DNA from: Cristatella mucedo
Lineage: Eukaryota; Bryozoa; Phylactolaemata; Cristatellidae
Assembly: GCA_009760855.2 (NCBI GenBank)
Contig: WPIO01000099.1
Location: 62,001-126,000 of the forward strand
Length of the DNA stretch: 64,000 nucleotides
Direction: 5' to 3'
Shown: piece by piece, positions 1-10,599 of the stretch
Layout of the letters: each line of letters starts with the position of its first letter
Position numbering within the stretch: position 1 is the first letter of the stretch
Made by a program: the position numbers and the translations under genes
The notes under the pieces: model-generated
The model's database searches: none
Seen by the model: only the letters and a program-made list of their open reading frames with translations
What the model was told of the DNA's origin: nothing

Positions 1-202
1 TCCGAGCGTGGCGCAGGTTAGGGCTTCGGAATTAGTGTGGCAAGTTCTAGTTCTATGGCTGTGCTTGAATTTTAGCCTCGATCTATTGTCTCGGCCCTCA
101 GAGCTGCAGCGTCATGTCACACAAGGTGCTGTAGGGACTTCTGCACTAAAGGCCTTAGGCCATAAACTATTTCTATTAGACGCTGCAAGACAGTTAAATA
201 GG
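1..202. other. Unassigned sequence at left edge
   Basis: I recognise no gene or repeat here. A 71-codon open frame from position 8 has no family resemblance and runs into a LINE-A tail. Confidence 0.4.
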
Positions 203-235
203 GCCCTCAGAGAACTAATCTAAATCTCTATCTCT

Positions 236-304
<69 letters not shown>

Positions 305-325
305 GACACTTTGCATTTGGTGGGG
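203..325 (-). mobile_element. LINE-A 3' tail with expanded CT tract
   Basis: The family signature GCCCTCAGAGAACT is followed, after a long CT run, by TAGACACTTTGCATTTG. This matches the minus-strand LINE-A tail, in which CTCTTTCTAGG normally separates the two halves. Confidence 0.65.
235..302. repeat. (CT)n microsatellite
   Basis: About 68 bp of nearly pure CT repeat. It lies exactly where LINE-A tails carry CTCTTTCT, so it probably grew from that seed. Confidence 0.95.
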
Positions 326-633
326 ATCGACGTTCGGCTCCGAAACCTCATTAGGCTCAAATATAAATGACTACCGAGAATTATCAGACTTCTTCGCAGC
401 TCCCGCAGCAACCGTCTTGCCGTCTTCTTCATCACCGGCCGCCACCGTTGCAATGAGAAGTGCTTAATTGCCTCTCCAGACCCTTCTTCTGGTTGTCCAG
501 GTCACAAGCACTTCTCTCGCTGGAGACATGTGGGCGCCTTTAGGTCCAGCTCAATCTCAATCGTAATTGAATCGATCTCAAAAACTAGAACACGATTCGT
601 TCACATAGCGTAAAAAGATGCCACCCTCTGTAC

Positions 634-637
<4 letters not shown>
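326..637. other. Unassigned sequence
   Basis: Nothing recognisable is seen between two LINE-A tails. Confidence 0.4.
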
Positions 638-664
<27 letters not shown>

Positions 665-725
665 TGTACTTTATAAAGCGCCCTCGGAGAAATTAATCTC
701 TTTCTAGGCGCTCTACATTTGTACA
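638..725 (-). mobile_element. LINE-A 3' tail fragment
   Basis: A (TAA)n run is followed by AAAGCGCCCTCGGAGAAATT and CTTTCTAGGCGCT. This is the complement of the family 3' end: a GCGCC/GGCGC stem followed by TTATTATTA. Confidence 0.75.
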
Positions 726-1090
726 CCGTTTCGCTCGCGATTTCAGCGAGACTTATCCGCATCGTTACTGGCCTCGCCTCGGCCATCCATTCTTGTCTGC
801 CTTGCATTTAGTTAGACAGTGTGTCTGGTACAATAGACAACGTCTATCGGAGAGAATCGTCTTGAGTAGGAATCGTCTATACTCAGCATTCGTCAACTTC
901 CAATGTCATTGGAATCTTCGATTAAGAAGCCACTTAGGCACTAGGACAAGCAGAGAAAGGGAGCTTCCCCGAGTAGGCCAATCGTACCAAGAGCAGTAGC
1001 GGAAACGTAGAGCTTGCGAGATAGGCAAGCAGTCCTCGCTTTCGCCAGTATGCATCGGCATATGACACATAGCCGTGTCAGTGCCTTAAT
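726..1090. other. Unassigned sequence
   Basis: No supported feature. A 68-codon open frame from 793 shows no recognisable family. Confidence 0.4.
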
Positions 1091-1215
1091 ACTAAGAATA
1101 ATAATAATACATTTGTAAAGCGCCTCAGAGAACTAAATCTCTTTTAGGCACTTCAAATTTGCTGCAAAAGAAGCATGATCGAGTGGTTAATGGTACCGTG
1201 GTCAGTGACAACACG
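1091..1215 (-). mobile_element. LINE-A 3' UTR fragment
   Basis: A TAATAATAATA tail is followed by GCGCCTCAGAGAACTAAATC. The family 3' UTR follows (TTTGCTGCAAAAGAAGCATG, then GAGTGGTTAATGGTA). Confidence 0.7.
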
Positions 1216-1219
1216 CTTA

Positions 1220-2270
1220 ATAGTAATAATAATAATAATAATATTGCACTTGATAAAGCGCCCTCAGAGAACTTAATCTCTTTCTAGGCGCTTTACATTT
1301 GCTGCAAAGTGATACGCAATAGAATAGTAAGTAAATTCATGCTTGAAAAACAAACAAAATGAATAACATGGTTAGGGGTTACATGCACTGGGTCAGCATG
1401 CAAATGTGGTTAGTGGCAGCATGAACAGTGTCAGCACGCATAAGCACATCGAGGACGAATCACAAGGACCCACTAAATGCTGTCCTAAATAGGTATGTTT
1501 TTAAGTTTCTTTTAAATGTGGTCAGGTCAGGGGATGTTCTGATGCAGGTCGGGAGGGAGTTCCAGGCTGTGGGAGCATACGAGCTAAATGCACGGTCTCC
1601 AAAGGATTTAAGGTTTGTACGAGGTATTTCTAGACTGTTGGATTCCGAAAAGCGAGTGGTACGATGCTTTGCCTGATGGGGTAGTATATCTGAAAGATAG
1701 GCTGGAGCCATAGAATGAAGAGACCTAAAAGTGAGCGACAAAACCTTGAAGTCAATCCGTTGCTTGACTGGTAACCAGTGCAGGTCGGCGAGAAGTGGAG
1801 TAATGTGGCAACTGCGACGCTCACGACAGACAAGCCTAGCTGCAGAGTTTTGCACCAGCTGCAATCGCCTGATCGCACATGCTGGTAGGCCAGTAAGCAG
1901 TGAGTTGCAGAAGTCGAGACGAGATGTCACGAATGCATGGACCAACTTGGACGTGGTATCCTTATCTAAACAAGCCCTAATTTTAGCAAAGTTATGAAGC
2001 TGAAAATAGGCTGATTTGACTGTGGAGCTGATGTGGTCGTTTAACGAGAGGTCGCTATGGAATATGACACCTAGATTTCGAGCTGATGCAACTGGAGATA
2101 TGCTGGCAGAGCCAATTTTGAAAGTCAGCCTTTCCAATTTCTGAATAACACTAGGTTTGCCCATAACTAGTAAGTTAGTTTTATCATCGTTTAGTATGGT
2201 TAGAGGTGACATGCGCAAGGCCTTGCAAATCATCACAGAAGCGTAGATCCTCATCAGCCGCTAAGGAGAG
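1220..2270 (-). mobile_element. LINE-A, 5'-truncated, young copy 1
   Basis: The minus strand encodes the C-terminal part of a CR1/L2-type reverse transcriptase over about 250 codons (about 2200 down to 1460). It includes SRLDFCNSLLTG, LHWLPVKQRIDFKVLSLTF, FGDRAFSSYAPTAWNSLP and LKTYLF. A 3' UTR of about 200 bp and a (TAA)n tail follow at 1220. The RT core with its catalytic Asp pair is missing, and the 5' junction near 2200 jumps into 3'-UTR-like sequence. The copy is almost identical to those at 16.3 and 60.0 kb. Confidence 0.9.
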
Positions 2271-2416
2271 TTGGTAGCAGCCATGTTACTCGCAGTGCAA
2301 TAGCCATCGAAAGCAACGTCGCGAAAAAGCAAAGCAACTTTACCAACAGAATGGGAAGCAGAACATTTCACCACTAGCAGCAGCTTGTACATCCCTTAGT
2401 AGATCTTTGCATCCCC

Positions 2417-2466
<50 letters not shown>

Positions 2467-2994
2467 TGCTGCTGCAGCAGCTTGTACAGTAGCGGCATCG
2501 AAGGCAGCTTCATCAGTCACGGGCTCCATAGGGGCTTTAGCCGGCAAGGAAGACTTCGATCGCTTCGTTCTTCGTACCATCTGCTATGTAGGCTCTGAAA
2601 CCAGACCTCCTTTTTTTTTATCTGCTCCTAACCAGCAGCCAGTTCCACGCTCTCGTGTAAAATAATAAACTCTGCCTTTCAAAACCGTACGGAGGGCTTC
2701 GCGATTTTGCCACACATTCAACTTCGACATGAACCAGTACTACAGTGGTCTCCTTATCGCCTTTGACATCCTTCCGATAGCCAGTAATAAATGCAATCCG
2801 GCTGCAGTCGCTGGTGAACTTATCATCAAGTTCCAGCCTCGTGGCTTACTCATAATTACTCTCAGTAAATTTTTGGTTAGTCCCGGCTCTTAATTCAGGT
2901 ATTAAATTTGGCTTCAGTGATCAATATATCTCTGCCAAAAATATCCACTCTCTGAAGACTATTACGCATGACTATAATAAGGAGAGCAATAATA
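2271..2994. other. Unassigned sequence with a CAG-repeat tract
   Basis: Apart from the trinucleotide repeat at 2418-2478, nothing is recognised. The poly-Ser and poly-Ala frames are products of that repeat. Confidence 0.4.
2418..2478. repeat. (AGC)n trinucleotide repeat
   Basis: An uninterrupted AGC run of about 16 units turns into GCTGCTGCTGCAGCAGC, so it is locally self-complementary. It can be read as poly-Ser, Gln or Ala, but there is no evidence that it is coding. Confidence 0.9.
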
Positions 2995-3170
2995 ATGGAT
3001 CTTGTGTACAGTGCCCTAAGATAACTTAATCTCTGTAGCTTCACTTTACAACTTTCTGCAAGAGAATCAATAATCAAAGGTTACTGGCATGCACGGTGGA
3101 ATAGTATTAATATATTTGTATAGCACCCTCAGACAACTTAATCTCTTTCTAGGTACTGTGTATATATGCT
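2995..3170 (-). mobile_element. Two degenerate LINE-A tails
   Basis: GTGCCCTAAGATAACTTAAT with CTTCACTTTACAACTTTCTG, then GCACCCTCAGACAACTTAAT with TTTCTAGGTACTG. Both match the minus-strand tail consensus with many substitutions. Confidence 0.55.
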
Positions 3171-4560
3171 GTGGATTGGGACGCCAGGTTTAGGAAACAT
3201 CCAAAACACGACAACACTTGATCACTGTCCCAGCAAAAAGCACAGCACAGATTCGCAAAAAAAACATCGAGGTCAAAACTACATACAAGTCACATTAAAA
3301 GTTCCACCAAAAAATGTCGATCGTAAGGGTGGAATGCTACAGTCCGCGTTTCTGACCGACGACGTGAGCACCATAATAAAGACTCGGATATAAAGCGCAG
3401 TCCTTATGGCTTCATTCACAGGATGAGAATGCATAGCATCGACCCGTCGGCCAGTTGGCAACGTTTTGTAGCACCTTTCAGGTGTGGCTCGGAGGGGCAG
3501 AACTGGTAAGAGTGACCTCTTTGAAGTTTACTTTGTTCTCTGTAATCATCTCTGGTAGGCCGATTGCCGCGTCATGTGGATTCAAATTGTACTTCGACCT
3601 GAAATCGAGCATGCAAAAGCACACAAGTATCCTTCTTAGGCATGTTAATTAGCATGCTGTAATTAACGTATTAGCATACGTTAATTAGCATTAACTAGCA
3701 TGCTACAACGGACGTGAAGCCACTCTCGGCCACCGGATCGTAAGATGCACTGAATCTCGCACATTTAAGAACTTGGAGCACACAGGAGCAAGCAAAACAG
3801 ACAAAGTCACTGTGCCGACAGGAAAGCTGACCGGAACAGATGCTTCTGTAGCTAATACTTAAATGAAACAAGGTCATTGCAAGCAGTGACCGCAGGTGGA
3901 CGCGAGCTCCGGACTTTTGATGTACACGGGCTGAGGGTTCGCTCGATCGCTAAAAGATATTTCAGCGAGAATCCTCAATATTACGCTAGCGCCGGCTGAT
4001 GTACGATTCGAGGGTGTAAATTTACACTCGGCGTGAGAGCGCTTCTCTGTTGTTCGTCAAGCGCCCAGTTAGGTTCAGATCTCAATGGATTGTTCCAAAA
4101 GCCTGCCGAGACACAGCTGAAACGGGCTAATGTCTGCAAGAAGAGCAGCTTCCAAACAGCCGTCTGTCAAATAGACGCTTCAAGCTTCAGCTAACGACGA
4201 ACCTGTGCTGCTCATTTTACCCTGCGCCCAAGTGCCCATTTTTCCTGATTGCGTTACGTCGGTCTCTGTGCATGAGACAGAGCATGTTACTAACCAGGGT
4301 CCTACAAACCAGTGTCTCTGCGCGTCATCTTGTATGCTTTTGGCATGACGGTCTAAGCATTATACTTTGTGCTTTTGCATACTCGTCCAAGCAAGATATC
4401 TGGCTTGCTATTTACTCTTCGCGATTGCCACTCGTGTAGAGAGGTGTAAATCATCTGAAAAAGAGGTTTTGGTTCTCTTAGGCGCCGTGCAAAAGAGAAA
4501 ATAATAATTAGTATTACTATAAAGATGCTCGACGAGGCAAGGCAGAGCTGCAAGCCACTC
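3171..4560. other. Unassigned sequence
   Basis: No gene recognised. Contains a strong inverted repeat at 3661-3686 and short open frames without family resemblance. Confidence 0.35.
3661..3686. repeat. Perfect 11-bp inverted repeat with 4-nt loop
   Basis: AATTAACGTAT and ATACGTTAATT are exact reverse complements separated by TAGC. The flanks repeat TTAATTAGCAT on both sides. Confidence 0.85.
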
Positions 4561-4561
4561 G

Positions 4562-4720
4562 TAATAATAATAATAAACTTGATAAAGCGCCCTCAGAGAA
4601 CCCAATCTCTTTTTAGGCTCTTCACATTTGCTACAAAGGAAACACTGTTGAATGGTGAGTGGTATCATGCTTGACAAACAACACGATCAACATGGTTAAG
4701 GGTGGCATGAACAGGGACTT
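4562..4720 (-). mobile_element. LINE-A 3' UTR and tail
   Basis: A TAATAATAATAA tail, then AAGCGCCCTCAGAGAACCCA, CTTTTTAGGCTCTTCACATT and TGCTACAAAGGAAACACTG. The fragment is 3' UTR only. Confidence 0.75.
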
Positions 4721-5220
4721 TAGCGGCGTCTCATCCCCCCCCCCCGCACTATTTTCGCAGCCTGCCTGCTCCTACACCCTTAGAAAGCTACCGAGTGAAG
4801 CCCCACGCCGCTGCCACGACGAGCAGGCTCGGCTTACGAGCTGAAGACTGATTGACGCGGCGTTGGAATATCGATTTCTGCCGCAGATCTACTCGTGGAG
4901 GCGTCGAATAAGCGAGGCACGAGCTAACTGGGATTCGCCCATTCCAATATCCGGTACGGCGTCGTGCCTGAATGGCTTCTTGATAGGTGTACAGTTGCAC
5001 ACACACGACTGCATGTCACCCTAAATAAAGAGCACACAAAAAACTCATGGCCATAGGCTCACGCTCGTCTCTAGAGTGGTCATGCAAAGCATTAAAGCAT
5101 AATCCCTAAAAACCACAACTCAATCGCTAAACCTAACAGCGTAATCTCTAAAGCCTGCATTGACTAATCCCTTGACTCTACAGCGCTACAGGAGCGTCCG
5201 TTACGCCTTCACGATTGAAT
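4721..5220. other. Unassigned sequence
   Basis: A C10 homopolymer sits near 4735-4745. No gene or repeat family recognised. Confidence 0.4.
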
Positions 5221-5224
5221 ACCA

Positions 5225-5500
5225 CTTCATCGACACTGCCGCCGCCGCTGCTTCTACTATTGCTAGGACTGCTCTGCAATGGTTTAGGTCATATCTCAGT
5301 GAGAGACTTCAGAGCATGGATATCAACGGGCGGAAATCATGCGAGGCACCTCTAAAGTATAGGGTATCACAGGAATTAGCGATCGGTCCACTTCTTTTCA
5401 CCGTGTATACTCTCTCTCTCTCTCTCTCCCTTACTCTATCTCACTCACACGCGTACTCTTATGCTGATGCAATCATTAATCACAATAAAGCATCTACTTG
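5225..5500 (+). mobile_element. LINE-A reverse transcriptase fragment
   Basis: The plus strand encodes ALQWFRSYLSERLQSMDING, then a degraded [10 protein letters not shown] motif (RVSQELAIGPLLFTVYT). After VYT the normal LPLADV codons are replaced by an expanded CT run and then YADA. The expansion replaces or displaces the motif that carries the catalytic Asp pair, so the copy is dead. Confidence 0.75.
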
Positions 5501-5549
5501 ATTTCAGATGATACACAGCTGATGTACACCTTCTTTAAGAATAATTATA

Positions 5550-5660
5550 TCAATACGTCTTTTATTGCTCCCTAAGAGAGAACTTATTCTCCTTCCAGGT
5601 GAATATAACTCACTGCAAAAGAGAAATAACCAGTAGTTAACGATAAACGTGATATCCTGC
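5550..5660 (-). mobile_element. Degenerate LINE-A tail
   Basis: CTCCCTAAGAGAGAACTTAT, CCTTCCAGGTG and CACTGCAAAAG follow the minus-strand tail pattern with heavy divergence. Confidence 0.4.
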
Positions 5661-5814
5661 TTAGGCAAGCATGCAAAAGAAATAATTATCATGCTAAGAC
5701 AATCGTGCACAAGCGTATATAACACTCACGGTCACTGATGACTCCGCCCCCGTCTGTTGAGTTAGGGCGACACCCCCTCGGGGAGGTTACAATCACACGA
5801 TAATGCCCAAGTAG

Positions 5815-7290
5815 GCAAATGTAATATAATGTATCTCCGTCTGTCACTCCACAAAGCCACAAAGACTATGTGGGTGTTTCGCAGGAGATTTTTTTATAGC
5901 TGCACACACAGCCTTAGCGACTTTCGGTACGCATTCGGTAGCCAACAGACTTCATCACGCGAAGCAAAGAGAAAGTGGGAAGCATAACAGAGTCAGGAGA
6001 GTAGTTCAGGTGGTGAGTAGCATGGAAGTAGCAGCTCAGGATCACTGAAAAGGATGAGCCACAGTCGGCAGCAGGAGAGGAGTTGTCGTTGGGTAAGAAT
6101 TGTGGAAGCGAGTTCCACAGCCTAGGGCCTGCAGAGCTAAAGCCTCTGTCGCCTGCGGTCTTTAAGCGGATGAATGGAACAGCTAATTTATTGTCCATGC
6201 AGGACCTGAGGACGTGAGGAGGCTGGAACTGGTGCAGCAGTTCAGCTAGGTATGGAGGAGCCAAGCCGCGGCGGGCCTTGTGGGTCAGCGTAAGAACTTT
6301 TCTGTGTATCCGCCGATCAACCGACAGCCATCCTAGCTCTTTTTGCGGAGGAGACACGGGGTCAAACCTCTGGGACTTGAAAACTAGCCTTGCAGCCGTA
6401 TTCATAGCCAGCTGCAGTGGCCTAGTTGCTTTTTTTGGTACCCCAGCCAAGAGGGAATGACAATAATCAAGCCGAGATAGAACTACGGAGCTAGTCAAAT
6501 GTTTTGCAAGCCACTTTGGAAGACAGGTCCTGATTTTAGATAGGGGTCGGACGTTTTGGCTAGCCGTAGAAAAAGTTTTCTGAATGAAGCTTTAGGCAGC
6601 TGTCGAAAACGACCCCTAAATTTCGAGCACGTGGTGATGGTCGCACAACAGCAAATGTACAGCTCCTAGGAAGAGATTGAGTTCTCTGAGTGCGCTTTAT
6701 CAAGTGCACTATTATTATTATTAGCAGCATCACCTATTAGAAGAGCAAAGACTTTTAACCCAGCCACATGCTTATGGTGTCCTATGAGCAGCAGTTCAGC
6801 TTTATCGTCATTTAGTATCAAGAAGTTTACCGACATCCAGGATGGAATGTCGGCAAGGCAAGCATTCAGTTTCTCAGTTGCTGCAGCAGATTCCAACGGT
6901 TTGAATGACAAATACAGCTGAGTATCGTCAGCATAAAAGTGATATCCTATTCCATGGGCCTTACTCACTTTTCCCAGGGGTTGAGTATAAATGAAGAACA
7001 GCAAGGGCCGAGAACGGACCCTTGAGGAACTCCATAGGTGACCGGTCTCGTGGGTGAGACCTGACCTTCACACGACACGGATTGAGCACATTCAGGTAAG
7101 TACGATTTAAACCACGCCAGTGCCTCGTCTGCCAGACCGATCGTGGTTCCCAATCGTTCAAGTAGAACATCGTGATCAATGAAGTCGAAGGCAGCTGATA
7201 GATCTAGCAGAGCTAGGTCAATGCTATTCCCGTCATCGTTACCGCATAGAATGTCATTGTTAACACGGCTATGAGCAGTTTCAGTGGAGT
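5815..7290 (-). mobile_element. LINE-B, 5'-truncated, longest copy
   Basis: The minus strand encodes a second CR1/L2-like reverse transcriptase. In coding order: [27 protein letters not shown], a [11 protein letters not shown] motif with both catalytic Asp, LNDDKAELL, then SRLDYCHSLLAGVPKK, HKARRGLAPPYLAEL and FSSAGPRLWNSLPQ. The frame is broken several times and interrupted by a short LINE-A tail at 6652-6722. The 3' UTR ends in ACTCCACAAAGCCACAAAG followed by a short ATT-rich run. Confidence 0.88.
6652..6722 (+). mobile_element. Tail-only LINE-A insertion inside LINE-B
   Basis: AGCAAATGTACAGCTCCTAG, AAGAGATTGAGTTCTCTGAG and TGCGCTTTATCAAGTGCACT followed by (ATT)n interrupt the LINE-B frame. 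LINE-B reads CAACAGCATCACC when uninterrupted (see 55411). Here AACAGCA and GCAGCATCACC flank about 65 bp of tail, a hint of a short target duplication. Confidence 0.8.
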
Positions 7291-7419
7291 GCTACGAGGA
7301 TTAAAGGTAAGTTCACCGGGTAGGGCTATAAATACAATAACATGCTGCTGTTTCCCTTAATTAAGACATGCACAGTTTCGTTACAAGTGTCCTTTGATCG
7401 ATCGCTCCTTCGCGCCTTC

Positions 7420-7855
7420 CCGAGCGTGTCAAACACCCTCAACTCCCTAACTGCATCATGCACCTTAGAACGTGCATTTCAGAAATTCGCATTGGAATGG
7501 CAATGAACTTTCGTAATTTGGATGAAGATACAATCAGCTTAATAGCTATGAGAACATTCAATGTTACTCAGAAATTTGAAAACCTTCGACTCAAAATGAG
7601 CTCCGCCAGCACATCTAATGTCTGCTTGAAATCTGTTAGTGCTATTCCAAAGTGACCTTCCACTAGACGACTACGGCAGCTCCAATGTTAAGCCTGCCCA
7701 TCTAAGGCTAGGAAAAATTGCAATAATTCTGGCCTCCTTAGAATAGACCAGGTCATCCAAGTTTGTCAAAGCATTTGTGACATCCCAATAGTGCATAAAA
7801 AGAGATTAAGATCTCTGAAGGCGCTATACAAGTGCATTATTATTATTATTATATA
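7420..7855 (+). mobile_element. Degenerate LINE-A with internal deletions
   Basis: Plus-strand segments match the region before the family's ARNLGV motif and later the VHAFVTS region. They are followed by AAGAGATTAAGATCTCTGAA, GGCGCTATACAAGTGC and (ATT)n. Confidence 0.65.
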
Positions 7856-7929
7856 CAGATAAATTCTGTGGCTGAAGTCGATCCTGCTCTGAGTATATCT
7901 TCCTCGGCCGACCTCTGATGTACCTTACC

Positions 7930-8050
7930 CGGAAGCACCCAGGGGTGCACCCTGGATGCAACGTGAGAGTTCACCCTGAGATGCACCGTGAGATGCACCA
8001 TGGAGTGCATCCTCGATGAACAATGGGATGCACCATGGGATGCGCATCGA
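7930..8050. repeat. Degenerate minisatellite, GATGCACC core
   Basis: GATGCACCGTGA, GATGCACCATGGA, GTGCATCC and GATGCACCATGG recur at roughly 12-14 bp spacing over about 110 bp. Confidence 0.7.
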
Positions 8051-8239
8051 GGTAAACGAAATTGGTCAAGTTCACCGATGCCATGGCCGCAGCTTACTTA
8101 ACCAAATAAATCGAAATAAATGTAAATCGATTTGGCTTAGGATTTCATGATAGCTACTTAAGAGTATATGATTGATTAATGCATTTCAAGTTCCACGACA
8201 ACGATTGTCATGATGTTAGTACTACTAACAAGAATAGTA

Positions 8240-8640
8240 ATAAGAATTTGGATAGCTGCCCGAGATAACTAAATTTCTTTACAAGCGCTTCATGCATGGT
8301 GATCAAATGAGAACGTGCGATCGGGTTGCAGCTGTAACGAAAGTTCGCTGAAGCATGACGATGATTTAGAGACCCGCTTTTACGAGCCAGGCGCCACTAG
8401 AAGGTGACTTCTCGGCGAGCAGTGCGATAATAATTGTAATAACAAAAAATTGTGTAGCGCCCTCAGAAAACTTCATCTCTTTCTAGGCACTTTACATAGG
8501 CTGTAAAGAAAGCGTGATGAAATGGCTAGTGGTAACAACCACAATGCCAGCGAGCATACAATGATCAGGGAAACACGGACAGCATCAACATGTAAATATC
8601 ACCAGTGGCAGCATGCACAGTGTTAGTGGCAGCATGCGAT
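8240..8640 (-). mobile_element. LINE-A 3' UTR fragments
   Basis: A weak tail lies at 8240-8310. A clearer one starts near 8430: AGCGCCCTCAGAAAACTTCA, CTTTCTAGGCACTTTACAT, then 3' UTR with GGCTAGTGGTAACA and GGCAGCATGCACAGTGTTAG. Confidence 0.65.
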
Positions 8641-9119
8641 AATCCTGCCGCGGCCATGAGACGACGTCGGCTGTCATCCGTGCGCATGTGCACGCTTGTC
8701 GTTCGCCATGAGCCGTTTTTGCAAGCGCGGTGTGGACGTAGATTCGACGTCCGCACAAGGACTAGGCCGCAAACGAAGCGCTGGCAACGGTGCTAGTTTC
8801 ACCCGACGAGCTTCGAAGGCCGGCGAAGCCTGAACCTTGCTTCGCCGTAAGCTAGTTGCAGGTACAGCACTAATGCACACAGGTATGACGACGCGGAATG
8901 CGGAATGCGGCAGCGACGAAGAGCAGCGCACATACCTTTAACGTAGCGAGTCCATATTGATAATGCAGACAGTCTGATTTGACCGCACTGAAGGGTCACT
9001 GAAGGGTCAAGGGCGTTCATCGGCTAGAACCTTACGCCAGCCACGTGACGTTTGCCAGCGCCTGGATAGAGATTCAGTTCTCTTAGCTCGATGTCCAAAT
9101 GAATTACGTATTTTGATAT
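8641..9119. other. Unassigned sequence with a short dispersed repeat
   Basis: The stretch ACTAGGCCGCAAACGAAGCG near 8760 recurs at about 28727 as ACTAGGCCGCAAACAAAGCG with similar flanks, which suggests an old interspersed repeat. No gene recognised. Confidence 0.4.
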
Positions 9120-9300
9120 AACGGCTCAGTTGCCTATGCCGCTCTGGTTGGCCCAGTTGTTGAGGTGCTCACCTTTAACGGCCGAGGACAAGGTGGATGT
9201 ATTTGATGACCGAAATCGAGGGTTCGAGCCTCGTGTCGTTTGTGAGTCGCCTGAATCGAGATTAAGTTCTCTTAGAGCGCTCATGCAAATGCACTACATT
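9120..9300 (+). mobile_element. SINE2 (tRNA-like head, LINE-A-like tail)
   Basis: An A-box-like TGGTTGGCCCAGTTGTTGAG is followed by the B-box-like GGGTTCGAGCCTCG. Then come CGCCTGAATCGAGATTAAGT and TCTCTTAGAGCGCTCATGCA. The copy is diverged. Confidence 0.7.
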
Positions 9301-9790
9301 TAGAGCTCAAAACAGCTTCAATGCCTAGGCTGACTCTAGGAGCCCAACTTGCAACTCATTACACGACTTCTGCTTTTATGCGGCCTTGACCATAGATTAC
9401 AGCAAAATCGGTTCCCAGCTATTGCCATTCAGAAGCGTGAATAGTGAACGTCCATTTAGCACGTCGTCGTTTCGCCGAACTACAATTAAACTTTTTTACT
9501 TGTATGCCGACCTTGAGTTCTTGCTTTTTGCTGATAAGCCTGTCGCGTGCTTGTGCAGTTTTTTTGCTGGCGAAAGATGTCGCTGCGTGTACATGCTGCA
9601 GTAATTATTGAGACTGATGATCGGTAGAGCCATGCGTCCTCCGCCAATCCACTTCTGATGGTGGAGGACACGGCTGACTGCCGTGCGAGTTTGGTTGGGC
9701 TAACAGCAACGCAACGTACCCTGTGGCGGCTTTCCAGTCTAACTCAAATCCACTCTCAAACGTTTGGTGTATAAATGTTTGTACTTGCTT
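9301..9790. other. Unassigned sequence
   Basis: Nothing recognised. Open frames on both strands lack family resemblance. Confidence 0.4.
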
Positions 9791-9793
9791 TTT

Positions 9794-9875
9794 CGCGCGC
9801 ATGCGTTCGCACGCGCGCATGCGTTCGCACGCGCGCGTGCGTGTGTGTGTGTGTGTGTGTGTGCGTGCGTGCGTG
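9794..9875. repeat. Alternating purine-pyrimidine tract, Z-DNA prone
   Basis: An 18-bp unit, CGCGCGCATGCGTTCGCA, occurs twice in perfect tandem (9794-9811, 9812-9829). It is followed by CGCGCGCGTGCG and a (GT)n run to about 9875. Confidence 0.9.
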
Positions 9876-10595
9876 TTAGTGTTTATTATTTTTCCGTGCC
9901 GCCTGATGAAGGCTCTCGTTTGGGCCATGTTGCTATGCAGTGGAGTGATCGTGATGGGAGGCGCTCGCAAAGAAGAGTTGACATGTGCTTGGTTTTTGGC
10001 CCACGTGCTCGGTCGTTGAAAGGCTCTTCTTGCATTGACCGACTGGGTTAAAGTAGCGCCGTCGAGGGCGCATGAGAAGAGCAAAGAAGTCACCGCTCCA
10101 GGCCCCCTCCGCCGATCCATCGACCAGGGGTTGTTTTGTTGAGACGGCACGCGTGCAACCCATTTACTCCTTTGGTCACGCTTTTGATTGGCTGCGTCCG
10201 GCAAAGCCCCGCTCTGCCCTTCCCTTTGGAATTGTCGGGCCGAATCGCGGTTCGGTAGCCATGTTGGTGCGGCCTCAGAGTGAATGATTTTAACACATTG
10301 CTTCGATTCGCAGTGACCTAATTGCTCGCCGAGTTTCTAAAGTTTTACCTGTGAGTGAATGCTGAGAGAAGACTCTGCTTGATGCGGCAAAATATTTCGC
10401 CTACTCTGCCCACCCAGCTATGCCAGTTGGGGGCTTTTTGTTGAAAAGACTATATTGACCCTGATCCCCTGTAAGGACGATGAGTACCCCCCTTTCTCGG
10501 CAGATTTCTGGCTGGAACGCCGTTCTTCGCCAACGAAATCGCTCACTCCAAACGAAGTGTAACTGAGTATACAAATATATTGTCTGGTTTGCCCC
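9876..10595. other. Unassigned sequence
   Basis: A 199-codon minus-strand open frame crosses 9605-10204 but owes its length to the alternating repeat. I see no protein family and do not call it a gene. Confidence 0.35.
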
Positions 10596-10599
10596 ACCC

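Noticed and set aside
7930-8050. CRISPR-like array
   Set aside because: Units are short and irregular with no spacers, in a eukaryotic context. It is a minisatellite.
9605-10204. 199-codon minus-strand frame
   Set aside because: It depends on the GT/GC repeat tract and has no motif outside it.
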